Source of the DNA: Saccharibacillus kuerlensis DSM 22868 | GTDB taxonomy: Bacteria > Bacillota > Bacilli > Paenibacillales > Paenibacillaceae | DNA: 64,000 bases | Reading direction: 5' to 3' | Assembly (NCBI RefSeq): GCF_000378145.1 | Contig: NZ_KB899287.1 | Span: 79,593 to 143,592 of the forward strand | Shown: positions 44,018 to 53,678 of the stretch, in pieces | Position numbering within the stretch: the stretch's first letter is position 1 | Layout of the letters: every line of letters starts with the position of its first letter | Notes under the pieces: model-generated | The model's input: the letters and a program-made list of their open reading frames with translations, nothing else | Database searches by the model: none | What the model was told of the DNA's origin: nothing | Position numbers and translations under genes: made by a program

Positions 44018-45274
44018 TTAACCAATTTGCAGCGTTGCTGCTTCTTCAAGCCCTTCGGATTGCTGTTGGGTTTGGCCAGCAGCGGGAAGTTCTCCGAATA
44101 CTTCGTTGAAGATAGTCTGACTTTGAATCTCCGCCGTTACTGCCTTGATTTTGATTGACTCTTCCTCACGGCGTGCAATCATCAAGTCAATTTTACGTTC
44201 GATTTCGCGCTCTACATGCGCAAGATCGCGTACGTCGAACATATACTCTTTTTGTCCAAAACGTCCGAGCAGTTCCTGGTATTTGGTCGCCCATCCGAGC
44301 GCCAGCACCGGAATTCCGTCTTTATACGCATGAATGATGGAATGATAACGCGAAGCAATAATAAACTGGAACTGCTCCAGAATATGATGAATTTCAATAC
44401 AATCATATTCGTTTTCGAGCAGTACAACACGGTCATCGTTCGGATAGCTCTGCTTGATCCCTTTGCAAATCTCCAGATCTTCCGTTGAATGACGCAGCAG
44501 ATATACATTCTTGCCCCGACTCAACAGATGATCGGTCATTTTCCGGTAGGCCTGCAGCAGATCCTCACGCGAGCCATATTTCATCGTCTTGACGTTTGGC
44601 ACGATCCCGACCGAATTGGTTTTGACGACAACTCGAGGATTCGGCTTATAAGCGCCTGGTTTGAACAGCACATCCAGATTATAGGCACTGCTGCCCTGCA
44701 GCACCAAGTCCATAGAACGTTTTAAGTTATGGGTGGTGAAACGGCTTAAGAACTGCATACCTTCATCCTCACGCGCGTATATGTAGGACGGATAAGTGAT
44801 ATATTTTTTGATCAGCGCCATGATGATCGACTTGTATTTGCTTTCGTAATTGAAGGGTCCGAACGACTGCGGCATCAGTACCATCGGTATTTTATAACGC
44901 TTGGCAAGCATGATGTTGACAAGATAATTGACCGAGTGACGGATCGTAAACTGGGAAGAAAGTGCAAAACCGCTAATATCGATAATCATATCGGTATCTT
45001 TCATAATGCGTTCCATTTCCGAACGCGTCACATTAACGTGATTAGCGTTTGGAACAAGTTTTCCTAAAGTCCCAAAAAGCCCGCCCAGCATTTCGATTTT
45101 TAACTTTTTGCCGATCTTGATGATGTCAAACGCATACCCGCGATCCGGGTCGATGCAGTTCACCAAAATTTCTTTGTCGGGATGACGCTTTTTGATTTCG
45201 TTAATTACGGTAAACGTCATGGCTTGTGCGCCCTTGTTTTCCATCTGCCCGCCCACGATCAATATTTTACTCAT
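44018..45274 (-). CDS. Polysaccharide pyruvyl transferase family protein
   Basis: A 418-residue enzyme expected to add a pyruvate ketal from PEP to a sugar of the exported polymer. It starts KILIVGGQMENKGAQAM and has the family's MPQSFGPFNY, YIYAREDEGMQFL and C-terminal IIASRYHSIIHAYKDGIPVLALGW, where the catalytic-type His and Arg lie. The last 15 residues are Gln-rich and disordered. It is the last gene of the exopolysaccharide operon. Pyruvylation would add negative charge to the polymer. Confidence 0.88.
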   Translation of the reverse strand: MSKILIVGGQMENKGAQAMTFTVINEIKKRHPDKEILVNCIDPDRGYAFDIIKIGKKLKIEMLGGLFGTLGKLVPNANHVNVTRSEMERIMKDTDMIIDISGFALSSQFTIRHSVNYLVNIMLAKRYKIPMVLMPQSFGPFNYESKYKSIIMALIKKYITYPSYIYAREDEGMQFLSRFTTHNLKRSMDLVLQGSSAYNLDVLFKPGAYKPNPRVVVKTNSVGIVPNVKTMKYGSREDLLQAYRKMTDHLLSRGKNVYLLRHSTEDLEICKGIKQSYPNDDRVVLLENEYDCIEIHHILEQFQFIIASRYHSIIHAYKDGIPVLALGWATKYQELLGRFGQKEYMFDVRDLAHVEREIERKIDLMIARREEESIKIKAVTAEIQSQTIFNEVFGELPAAGQTQQQSEGLEEAATLQIG

Positions 45275-45300
45275 CCGTTCACAGCTCCTTTTATACTTTT

Positions 45301-46029
45301 TTAGTCTAGCACATAAGGCTTATGATAATAGGAAATCGGATTGGCGATTGCCGCATCGATTTCTTTTCGTACCGAATGATAACCAATGGCAAATTGTTCT
45401 CGCTGGGGGTCCCACTTTTTATATTCGCGTAGGGAAGCGACAACCGATTCGCGATTGCTCTCAGGTCGTTCTTTCAAGACCTCCAACTTTCGACGAGCCT
45501 TCTTGGCTTGGCGTAGATTGTAGGGCTCGATATACAGCCGCAGATCTGCAATTTTCTCCTGTTGGTACAAATTGAGCGCTGCTCTGCCCATGTTTGCATG
45601 GTCCCGATGGTTGCCTCCTAGATCGGTAAACGTCTTAATCCTCGCTCCATGATAACGATCCGCAAATTCACGGATCAGCGCTTCACAGGCTTCGACCGTC
45701 GTTGTCCCATCCTGCATCTCCTGCACAACATGTACATTTTGCGCCGGAAGACCCAATGCTTCGCAAGAACGCAAAAACTCATCGTTGCGGCAGCGAATCA
45801 GATCGCTTCGCCCAAGCGGCGTGTAGCCTTCTGCTTTCGGGTTCAGCAGCTTTCGATGCATACTGCTTTTCGTTTCACCATTGAGTTGACGAAAAACATT
45901 GGAAGACGAACCATCCGTATATAGAATCACATGGCATTCGTCGCCGGTATTCAAATGATTGCGAATACCTGCTCCGAATGTCAATGCTTCGTCGTCCTGA
46001 TGGGGTATGAAAAATAAATTGACTGCCAT
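45301..46029 (-). CDS. PIG-L family deacetylase
   Basis: A 242-residue zinc-dependent N-acetylglucosamine-type deacetylase. The metal motif PHQDDEAL is at residues 9-16, and a later HRDH-like segment (NHRDHANMG) supplies the third ligand. The start at MAVNLFFIPHQDDE is set by GGAGGAG upstream. It probably works on a sugar nucleotide or lipid-linked sugar in the cytoplasm, since no signal peptide is present. It lies between the mannose nucleotidyltransferase and the pyruvyl transferase in the operon. Confidence 0.87.
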   Translation of the reverse strand: MAVNLFFIPHQDDEALTFGAGIRNHLNTGDECHVILYTDGSSSNVFRQLNGETKSSMHRKLLNPKAEGYTPLGRSDLIRCRNDEFLRSCEALGLPAQNVHVVQEMQDGTTTVEACEALIREFADRYHGARIKTFTDLGGNHRDHANMGRAALNLYQQEKIADLRLYIEPYNLRQAKKARRKLEVLKERPESNRESVVASLREYKKWDPQREQFAIGYHSVRKEIDAAIANPISYYHKPYVLD

Positions 46030-46079
46030 CGCCGCCTGCTCCTCCGCTTCCTTATAAAATGTTGCCTTGTTTCGGCGTT

Positions 46080-47483
46080 TTATCGTGCACTTTGACCAGC
46101 TCCGGCCACTTTGGCTTCTCTGCCGCTGCAATGGCTTTCGATATCCTGCCAGCTGCTGAACATTTCCTCAAAGTCTTCCTCCTGTACGACTATGCCTTTT
46201 TGCACTTCAATATACTCGATATCTTGTGAGGCTTTCAGGCAGTGATACGTACCCGGCTCAATCGTTACCACATCTCCTGCCTTGACTGGAGTAATGGTTC
46301 CTTCTTTTACAAGTGTTCCTTCGCCGCTGATAATCGTCCAGACATCGGTACGGTGCATATGTTTACGGTAGCCCAGATTTTTACCTGCACCAAGACCGAT
46401 ACGCTTGGTCAGCACTTCTGTGCCATCATCGAACTTGGTGTAATCGAGCACTCGATACCAGCCCCAGCGGCGCTCTTCGTACATTGGACGCTGTCCGGCT
46501 TTGACCATATCCTTGACGCGCGGGCTTGCAGCTTTGTCCGATACTAAAATACCGTCCGGACTAACGGCGACAATGGCATCGGAGATTCCGATGATTGTAA
46601 CCGGAATATCCAATTCATTGATTAAATGCGTATTTGAAGAGTCATCACTGAGGGTTCCTTTGCCAATTCGTTCCAGACCCATATTTTCCGTCAGCGTATT
46701 CCAAGTACCGAGATCTTTCCAGTATCCGTCGTAAGGGATGACTGCGATATGCGGCTCTTTCTCTACCACTGCATAGTCAAAGCTGATCTTCTCCAGCGAT
46801 GCGTAACGCGCCAGCAGTTCTTCGTACTGAATCGGCATGCCTTCGCGCAGCAGTGTATCCATCATATAGCCCAATTTGAAAGCAAATACGCCGCAGTTCC
46901 AGAGCGCTCCCTGCTCAATCAACCGTTCTGCCTGATCTTCACTCGGTTTTTCGGTAAATCGACCAACCGTTTTATAACCGCTGCCGTCTCCTTCCGATGT
47001 CGGAACGATATAGCCGTACTTGGAAGAAGGATAAGTCGGGTTAACGCCCATCAGCGCCATCTTGGCCCCGGAATTGTGCAGTGCGCCTTCCAGATCCCGA
47101 ATCCGATCGAAGAAAAGATCGTCTACATAAGGGTCAACCGGCAGAATACATACCGTTTCATCCAGGCTTACTCCTTGCGCGTATAAATACGAAGCCGCCA
47201 ACGCAATTGCTGGGAATGTATCCCGGCGCTCCGGTTCGACGATAATCGGTACGCCGCCAAGCTGGTTTTGCAAAATTTCGACCTGTACCTTGCTTGTTGC
47301 GATAACGGCCGAATCGGCAAGTCCGGCTCCCTTGATCTGTCCCCAGACCCGCTGAACCATCGATTCCATTTCACCACGTTCATTTTCTAACACTTTCAGA
47401 AATTGCTTGGATCTTGCGTCGTTTGACAACGGCCATAACCGCTTACCCGAACCTCCGGACAACAGTACTAATTTCATGTTCAT
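46080..47483 (-). CDS. manC: Mannose-1-phosphate guanylyltransferase
   Basis: A 467-residue sugar nucleotidyltransferase. The N-terminal signature is LSGGSGKRLWPLSND followed by ARSKQFLKV, and FTEKPS is the sugar-phosphate site. A cupin domain at the C-terminus (YRKHMHRTDVWTIISGEGTL, IEPGTYHCLKA) is the usual mannose-6-phosphate isomerase-like part of ManC. It supplies GDP-mannose, so the polymer probably contains mannose or a derivative. No GMD or fucose genes are seen here. Confidence 0.88.
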   Translation of the reverse strand: MNMKLVLLSGGSGKRLWPLSNDARSKQFLKVLENERGEMESMVQRVWGQIKGAGLADSAVIATSKVQVEILQNQLGGVPIIVEPERRDTFPAIALAASYLYAQGVSLDETVCILPVDPYVDDLFFDRIRDLEGALHNSGAKMALMGVNPTYPSSKYGYIVPTSEGDGSGYKTVGRFTEKPSEDQAERLIEQGALWNCGVFAFKLGYMMDTLLREGMPIQYEELLARYASLEKISFDYAVVEKEPHIAVIPYDGYWKDLGTWNTLTENMGLERIGKGTLSDDSSNTHLINELDIPVTIIGISDAIVAVSPDGILVSDKAASPRVKDMVKAGQRPMYEERRWGWYRVLDYTKFDDGTEVLTKRIGLGAGKNLGYRKHMHRTDVWTIISGEGTLVKEGTITPVKAGDVVTIEPGTYHCLKASQDIEYIEVQKGIVVQEEDFEEMFSSWQDIESHCSGREAKVAGAGQSAR

Positions 47484-47546
47484 CCCTCCATTCTATTGAT
47501 TCGAATCGATCGACTCTTCAGCTGCATACTCATGATGTTGACGGGA

Positions 47547-48452
47547 TTAGACGATTTTAAGATTTTCTTTATGTGCCGACGCCAGATCTCCTGCCAGGCT
47601 TTCGAGCAGATACTCACGCAGTTCGTCGCCCAGTCCTTGACGTTTAAGTGCATAGTCGACATTGGCTTTCAAATAGCCAATTTTGCTGCCTACGTCGTAG
47701 AGGGTGCCTTCATAACGGAAGCTGTACATTCTGGACAGCTCAGCAAGTGTTTTCAGCGCGTCCGTCAATTGGATCTCTCCGCCAACTCCTGGTGTCTGGT
47801 GCTCCAGAATGTTCATGATTTCCGGCTCCAGAATGTAACGGCCGATCATCGCCAGGTTGGACGGTGCATCAACTTTCGGTTTTTCAACGAGATCCGTGAT
47901 CAGGTTCAGGTTATCGGTCAGCTTATCACCTTTGATGACGCCGTAGCTGCTCACGTCTTTCCAAGGTACTGCTTCAACAGCGATCATATTGCCGCCTGTG
48001 CGAGCCTGTTCATCCATCATCTGCTTGAGGCAGGGAACTTCGCTGTCGATGATCATATCACCGAGCATTACGGCAAATGGCTCGTTGTGAATAAACTTGC
48101 GAGCGCACCAGATGGCGTGCCCCAGACCAAGCGGTTCTTTCTGGCGTACGCAGTGTACTTCAACCAGATTGGTCACTTCACGAACGATGCTGAGCAGCTC
48201 TTCCTTGTTCTTCTCTTCCAGATCTGCTTCCAGCTCGATATTTTTGTCGAAGTGATCTTCGATCGCTCGCTTACTGCGTCCTGTTACGATAATAATGTCT
48301 TCGATCCCCGAGGACATGGCTTCTTCCACAATATATTGAATCGTCGGTTTATCCACGATTGGAAGCATTTCTTTAGGCATAGCTTTTGTTGCAGGTAGGA
48401 ATCTCGTTCCAAGGCCGGCTGCTGGGATAATCGCTTTTCTAACTCTACTCAT
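47547..48452 (-). CDS. galU: UTP-glucose-1-phosphate uridylyltransferase
   Basis: A 301-residue GalU/GtaB enzyme that makes UDP-glucose. It has AAGLGTRFLPATKAMPKEMLP at the N-terminus, PLGLGHAIWCARKF and VEKPKVDAPSN, all conserved in the family. UDP-glucose feeds the Ugd enzyme of the same operon and glucosyltransferases. The length is normal. Confidence 0.94.
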   Translation of the reverse strand: MSRVRKAIIPAAGLGTRFLPATKAMPKEMLPIVDKPTIQYIVEEAMSSGIEDIIIVTGRSKRAIEDHFDKNIELEADLEEKNKEELLSIVREVTNLVEVHCVRQKEPLGLGHAIWCARKFIHNEPFAVMLGDMIIDSEVPCLKQMMDEQARTGGNMIAVEAVPWKDVSSYGVIKGDKLTDNLNLITDLVEKPKVDAPSNLAMIGRYILEPEIMNILEHQTPGVGGEIQLTDALKTLAELSRMYSFRYEGTLYDVGSKIGYLKANVDYALKRQGLGDELREYLLESLAGDLASAHKENLKIV

Positions 48453-48500
48453 TGTTAACGTCCTCCTTAGTGTGTGTAAGCTTATTTAACGTAATCACCG

Positions 48501-49967
48501 TCATTTTGCTAACTTAGTCTTACTTATAAGCCTATTCTTAACGTTTTGAAACAATTCTTTATTAAAAAGAAAAATTACGGCAAAGTAGATTAGTGCTCCA
48601 ACAGCAACTTGGATAATAAAGTTTGCCTCATGCGAGAAGACGGCTACAGATAAATAATTAATGATCAGTACACCGACAACCATGATCAATCCGTAAGCAA
48701 GTCCGGGTGCCATGCTGCGAAGATACTCACGCAGACAAGGTCCGATCGTTTTCCGCATCGCGTATTGATATTGAATCACGACCATTGCGAACTGAATCAG
48801 TACGTAGGCAATGCACGTTCCCATAATCCCTCCAACATACGTACCGATCGCAAGACCCGGAACCTGGACGGACATACCCATCAGCGTATAGCGGAAGTAC
48901 ATATCCATCCGTCCCTTGGCCTGCAGGAGCGGTTGAATGGGAACGACTAGCGAGCGCAGGAGCATCGCTACGGCAAGTACTTGGATCAGAATAATGCTCG
49001 GCTCCCACTTGTCTCCAAATACGAATGGAACAAGTACAGGCGCCGTAACCAGCAATCCCATATAGATCGGAGCGTTCAGATAACTGACAAGGTTGACGGT
49101 CTTGATATAACCGCTTTTCAAACGTTCGAGATTGTCCTGCATCTTGGCGTAGAGAGGAAGGCTGACCGTATTGATCAACGGAGCCAATTTCAGTACCGGC
49201 ATTGTGCAGAGCTGGAAAGCGAACGAATAATAACCGAGTGCCTGAGCGCTATATAAACGTCCGATAATGATATAGTCGATATTCGACATCAGCGACTGGA
49301 TCACATTGGACGACATTTGATAGGCACCGAAACTCAGATAGCCTTTCAAATCTTTTGTAGCAAAATGTAGTGCGGGTCTCCATTTCTTCCAACCCTGGAT
49401 AAGGAGAAGCATGGATTTGACGAAGGCATTGCCCAAATTCGACAGAACCAACGCATAAACGCCCATTCCCGCTGCCGCGCCGCCGACCGCCAGTACGAAG
49501 CCGACAAAGTAGGAAGCAATCTGAATTTTCGCGATATTATCGAATTTCAGTTCCTTGCGGAACAGCACTTCGAACTGCTGGCCGAAGGCCGGAAGCAGGC
49601 AGAGCAGCGCCATCCAACGGATTGGATTGATCAGCTCGGATTCTTGATAAAACCAGGCGACAAGCGGTGCCGAGAAAAAGATAATAACGGCGATGAAAGC
49701 TCCTGTAAACAAATTAAGTATGTACAGACTGGATAAATGATTCTTGGTTACGTCTTGACGGTGGATAATGGCGTTAGAGATTCCGGCATCGGTTAGATTG
49801 ACCGCAGCTGCTACGACAACCATCGTCATGCTCATCAGTCCGTAATCGACTGGACTGAGAAGCCGGGACAATGCGACCAGCTGTAACAGCTGAATGACGA
49901 TTGTAACGATGGTAGCGATACTCGACCACTTCGCCGCTTTTATCCCTTTTTTTCTTAACGAAGACAT
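48501..49967 (-). CDS. wzx: Polysaccharide flippase of the MOP superfamily (Wzx/TuaB-like)
   Basis: A 488-residue membrane protein with 12-14 hydrophobic helices. The N-terminal KAAKWSSIATIVTIVIQLLQL is typical, followed by LSRLLSPVDYGLMSM, of the WzxC/TuaB branch. It moves the lipid-linked repeat unit across the membrane. It lies between galU and the two last glycosyltransferases in the operon, and together with the Wzy-like protein it makes this a Wzx/Wzy-type pathway. Confidence 0.9.
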   Translation of the reverse strand: MSSLRKKGIKAAKWSSIATIVTIVIQLLQLVALSRLLSPVDYGLMSMTMVVVAAAVNLTDAGISNAIIHRQDVTKNHLSSLYILNLFTGAFIAVIIFFSAPLVAWFYQESELINPIRWMALLCLLPAFGQQFEVLFRKELKFDNIAKIQIASYFVGFVLAVGGAAAGMGVYALVLSNLGNAFVKSMLLLIQGWKKWRPALHFATKDLKGYLSFGAYQMSSNVIQSLMSNIDYIIIGRLYSAQALGYYSFAFQLCTMPVLKLAPLINTVSLPLYAKMQDNLERLKSGYIKTVNLVSYLNAPIYMGLLVTAPVLVPFVFGDKWEPSIILIQVLAVAMLLRSLVVPIQPLLQAKGRMDMYFRYTLMGMSVQVPGLAIGTYVGGIMGTCIAYVLIQFAMVVIQYQYAMRKTIGPCLREYLRSMAPGLAYGLIMVVGVLIINYLSVAVFSHEANFIIQVAVGALIYFAVIFLFNKELFQNVKNRLISKTKLAK

Positions 49968-50004
49968 GTCGCCACTCCTTTGATTGCTTTTCTGGGTTTA
50001 TCCG

Positions 50005-51135
50005 TTACAAGTTATCGATAAAATCCAGGAGCGTGTTTACTTTGGCATCCCAGGCATGACGCTTTGCCATATCCCGAATCGCCACACGATCCGAACCTAA
50101 CGCCAGTGCTTCTTCGACCTTCTGTGGAAGATCTTCGCTGCCTTGGTAAAAATGAAGGAACTTCTCCTGACGGCGAAGCAGCTCTGGCGTTTCAGTAACG
50201 ACAACCGGAAGCCCTGCAGCAGCGTACTCATACAGCTTCATAGGACTTCTTCCCGCATTGGCCGCGTGATTGCTGAGAGGCAGCAGTGCTACATGCGAAT
50301 GCTGAAGATACGCCGGTACATTGGCATATTTCTTCGCTCCTAGAAAATGTACATGAGCAAACTCTGCGAAATCACGCCGGGTCTCATCGTTAACCGGTCC
50401 AATAATGACAAGACTAATGTTCGGCTTTTCTTTTGCCAGAAGCTTAAGACCTTTGAGATCGAGTCTTTCGTCTAATGCTCCTACGTAAATGGCACGTGGA
50501 CCGGGAATCGATTTCAGATCGTCCGGTTCAGCCGCCGGAGCAGAAAAATGCTCGTATTCCACGCCGTTTTCCAACAGAAGCGTCGGAACTGACGGATTGT
50601 ATTCATGCAGTTCGGACAGTACCGGACCTGACGTAGATACAAGACCGTCGACGACAGACATCAATGTCTGTTCCGCCGAAGCGATCGAGGCATCGCCGGT
50701 CATTTTGCTGTAGATGTCCGTCGGACGATAGATCGTCACTTTGGGCGAAACCAACTTTTCCAACCCAACGAAGCGCGGCTGGTCGATCAAGAGCAGGTCT
50801 ACCGAATCCATGTTATGCTCCCGCATCACTTTTTTAATCGACGGCAGCATCCAATTTTTCTTGGTCCGCTTGAAGATCGGTCCGGCAATCTCCCAAGGCA
50901 GCATCGACATCGGAACGGAATTGACCACCGCCGAAGTATCGACACGTTTGCCCTGTAATATTTGGAAACGCGCTTGGATGTCCCTGTCTTTCCATTTAAG
51001 CAAATGGAAAGGACTAAGCGGCGTACTGACATGAATGACCGAGTGTCCCAGCTTCTCCAATTCCCTTGACAGGTGATGAGAGCCGACTACAAACGGACTG
51101 CCCATATACGTATGACTTGCAAACATAATATTCAT
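50005..51135 (-). CDS. Glycosyltransferase (GT4-like)
   Basis: A 376-residue GT-B fold enzyme. The N-terminal half begins MNIMFASHTYMGSPFVVGSHHLSRELEKLGHSV. The C-terminal half has the nucleotide-sugar region LLPLSNHAANAGRSPMKLYEYAAAGLPVVVTE in the position of the EX7E motif. The start is set by AAGGAGAG upstream of ATG 51135; an upstream in-frame ATG overlaps the previous gene. The sugar transferred is unknown. It follows another glycosyltransferase by 37 bases. Confidence 0.85.
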   Translation of the reverse strand: MNIMFASHTYMGSPFVVGSHHLSRELEKLGHSVIHVSTPLSPFHLLKWKDRDIQARFQILQGKRVDTSAVVNSVPMSMLPWEIAGPIFKRTKKNWMLPSIKKVMREHNMDSVDLLLIDQPRFVGLEKLVSPKVTIYRPTDIYSKMTGDASIASAEQTLMSVVDGLVSTSGPVLSELHEYNPSVPTLLLENGVEYEHFSAPAAEPDDLKSIPGPRAIYVGALDERLDLKGLKLLAKEKPNISLVIIGPVNDETRRDFAEFAHVHFLGAKKYANVPAYLQHSHVALLPLSNHAANAGRSPMKLYEYAAAGLPVVVTETPELLRRQEKFLHFYQGSEDLPQKVEEALALGSDRVAIRDMAKRHAWDAKVNTLLDFIDNL

Positions 51136-51172
51136 TTCAGCTCTCTCCTTTCCGGTATCGGCAGCCAAGCCG

Positions 51173-52315
51173 TCAGGCCTGCGCCTTACGGCTTTCGCTC
51201 CGGGCAGCCTGACTTGCAGAGCGGCCTTCCACATGGACTTTCACTTCAGCCAGTGTTTCGTACGCACATTTCTCCCAAGAGAACTTTGCAGCCTGTGCCA
51301 ACCCTTTGCTTTTCATTTCTTGTCTCAAATCCGGATCTTTCATAACGCGGGCAATCTTCTCAGCAATATCTTCCGGACGGTTCGGATCGCAGTACAGCAC
51401 GGCATCTCCGCATACTTCCGGCAGCGAAGCCGTATCGGAAACAACGACCGGACATCCGCAGGCCATTGCTTCAAGGGGGGGGAATCCGAAGCCTTCATAG
51501 AAGGACGGAAATACGAAGCAAGCCGCGCTATCGTACAGCGTTCGCAGTTCGTCATCCTCGACATAACCGACATGCCGGACGTTCTCACCAAGCTCGGTAT
51601 CTTCGGATTTGAAGATTTTCGGATTTGCGCCTCCGGCGATTACAAAGTCAAATCCCTGATCGCCGATCAGTTCGGCGGCCCGTACGATGGAACGAAAATT
51701 TTTGTTTGGACTTCGGCTGCTCACCGCCAGTACGAATGGTCGTTCCAAACCTTGCTTCGCCGTAAATTCTGGTGCCGTACCCGTTTGAAGAACATGCTCT
51801 TTACCGTGATAAATGACCCTAATTTTACTTTCGCGAATGCCGCAGTGACGAACAAGTTCTTCTTTCGAATTTTCCGAACAGGTTAAGATCAGCGGCGAAA
51901 TACGTCCAAGCGTTCGGAACATCAGCTTATACCACAGCTTGAAGGCAGCCGAGTATGTATCAGGTACCGAATAGACGGCAGCATCATGCAATGTGACTGC
52001 CTGTTTGCGTTTCAACAGCGGAGCCGCATTACATAGATTCAGCAGAAAACCGTCTTTTGCCAACATGGGCAGCGAGAACTGTTCCCACAATTGTCCGCCA
52101 AAGCGTCCGGCTTGTCTTACTTCCATATGACGTGTACCGAGTTCGTGAATATCGCCCGTCGGTGCAAGCACGATGAACTCGTACCCGCGAACAGCCGGAT
52201 CGTCCCGGGCAATCAATCGGTCTATCGTACGCAGAAGTTCGTAAGCATATCGCTGCACCCCGGTTACCGAAGCTTTCAAAAAGCGGCCATTAATGTAGAT
52301 GCGCGTCTTATTCAC
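51173..52315 (-). CDS. Glycosyltransferase family 4
   Basis: A 380-residue GT-B enzyme. It begins RIYINGRFLKASVTGVQRYAYELLR, a common start for this GT4 group, and has the retaining EX7E motif in FPSFYEGFGFPPLEAMACGC followed by PVVVSDTASLPEVCGDAVLY. It overlaps the end of the polymerase gene by eight bases, so translation is coupled. The related known enzymes transfer mannose or rhamnose; the sugar here is not known. Confidence 0.9.
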   Translation of the reverse strand: MNKTRIYINGRFLKASVTGVQRYAYELLRTIDRLIARDDPAVRGYEFIVLAPTGDIHELGTRHMEVRQAGRFGGQLWEQFSLPMLAKDGFLLNLCNAAPLLKRKQAVTLHDAAVYSVPDTYSAAFKLWYKLMFRTLGRISPLILTCSENSKEELVRHCGIRESKIRVIYHGKEHVLQTGTAPEFTAKQGLERPFVLAVSSRSPNKNFRSIVRAAELIGDQGFDFVIAGGANPKIFKSEDTELGENVRHVGYVEDDELRTLYDSAACFVFPSFYEGFGFPPLEAMACGCPVVVSDTASLPEVCGDAVLYCDPNRPEDIAEKIARVMKDPDLRQEMKSKGLAQAAKFSWEKCAYETLAEVKVHVEGRSASQAARSESRKAQA

Positions 52316-53639
52316 CGGCTCCCACTCCTTTCAGCCGCCAACTGGTCAGCTTTTTGCGATTGTAATGAAGAATCAGTGTAAATGCGAGAATAATAACCCA
52401 GCACGGGAAGAAGCGTCCGCTGCCGAAATAAAAATAGCGCGGAATTTCCAATACGCCGACGAGCCAGATTGGATAAAGCATCATTCCGAACGTATGACCC
52501 TTTTTGAAATGGTTGTACAGCAGTCCTGTGAAGAAGCCGACAATTACCCAGAATATGAGTGCGCCAGTCAGACCGTAATCGTTGTACGGCTGCAGCAGCC
52601 CCGAAGGGTTATTGAATTCCGGATTGCCCATCGTCGCCAATGTATTGTTGATAAGCGCCTGCGGCTCAAAGCCGTATAGGGATTCGTAAGCATCATTCGG
52701 CACTCCCGGGAACTTCCATACAAATTCTGCGGTCGAGCTGGGAAACGGAAGCCAATGGAATCCGAGATGTTCGAAGTACAGTGTGCCCGTATTGATCGCA
52801 GTCACGTAGTAACCGAAGAATCGGGTCACGATAAATTCCCAAAAAGAAGGATAATAATTGACGTAGTAGCTCAGCCAGGAACGATAATATTCACTGACTC
52901 CAAAAAATCCGATAAGTGCAACCAAACCTATGATCGGATATACTCCCACAAAAGGTATTTTGCGGTTCATTCTGGAACGCATCGAGAAGTAGACGACAGC
53001 AGCCGGAACGATAAATTCCAAGATGGCCAGACGTTCCAAGAAGAAGATTGACCGCATCATTGTAAGCAGGAACACGGCCGCCAGCATCCATATGTAAATC
53101 TTTTTCTTGTTATAGAACAGATAGTAACCGGTCAAAATAACAAACGGGATACTGAAGTTGGTAAATGACGTAACACCCGCCACATTGTCAAAGCTTTCCT
53201 TAATCCCGTAAATGGCACCCGGTTCTCCGCTCAATACACTTATGAATAGATTAAGGCTGAAACCATTGCGAAGCATGATCAAAAACCAGACTGCATAGCC
53301 GAACATGGTAAAAGCGAACAGCAGCAATATCCACATCTTAATGAAGGAATCCTTCTTCTCCATCACTTCACCAAAAGCATTGGATGGCTTCATTCCTCGT
53401 CCTGCCAGAAGAGCGATCACACCTCCGAGTATGAAGCAGACCACCGGAAGAATTGAATAGATAATATTGGTTTCGTTAATAAATTTATTGACCCGGTAAA
53501 AGGACAGGTAGCTGCTCGACGGAATATAATAAGCGCCAATCAAAATGAATGTCATCAAAAGCGCAAAAGTCACGATCGGGTTCAGCCACCAGATCCGGAT
53601 GCTTCCGTTACCGACTTTGGCTTCCCGGTTGTGTTTCAT
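52308..53639 (-). CDS. wzy: Polysaccharide polymerase-like membrane protein (Wzy type)
   Basis: A 443-residue protein with about 11 hydrophobic helices. Wzy proteins are poorly conserved; the call rests on the topology, a large extracytoplasmic loop (about 225-335) and an end region GLLQPYNDYGLTGALIFWVIVGFFTGLLYNHF seen in oligosaccharide repeat-unit polymerases. GAGGAG precedes ATG 53639. It lies between ugd and a glycosyltransferase gene and is the only polymerase candidate in the operon. Confidence 0.8.
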   Translation of the reverse strand: MKHNREAKVGNGSIRIWWLNPIVTFALLMTFILIGAYYIPSSSYLSFYRVNKFINETNIIYSILPVVCFILGGVIALLAGRGMKPSNAFGEVMEKKDSFIKMWILLLFAFTMFGYAVWFLIMLRNGFSLNLFISVLSGEPGAIYGIKESFDNVAGVTSFTNFSIPFVILTGYYLFYNKKKIYIWMLAAVFLLTMMRSIFFLERLAILEFIVPAAVVYFSMRSRMNRKIPFVGVYPIIGLVALIGFFGVSEYYRSWLSYYVNYYPSFWEFIVTRFFGYYVTAINTGTLYFEHLGFHWLPFPSSTAEFVWKFPGVPNDAYESLYGFEPQALINNTLATMGNPEFNNPSGLLQPYNDYGLTGALIFWVIVGFFTGLLYNHFKKGHTFGMMLYPIWLVGVLEIPRYFYFGSGRFFPCWVIILAFTLILHYNRKKLTSWRLKGVGAGE

Positions 53640-53678
53640 TATCTGCTCCTCCTCTCTGCCAACTTGCATGGCCTCGGA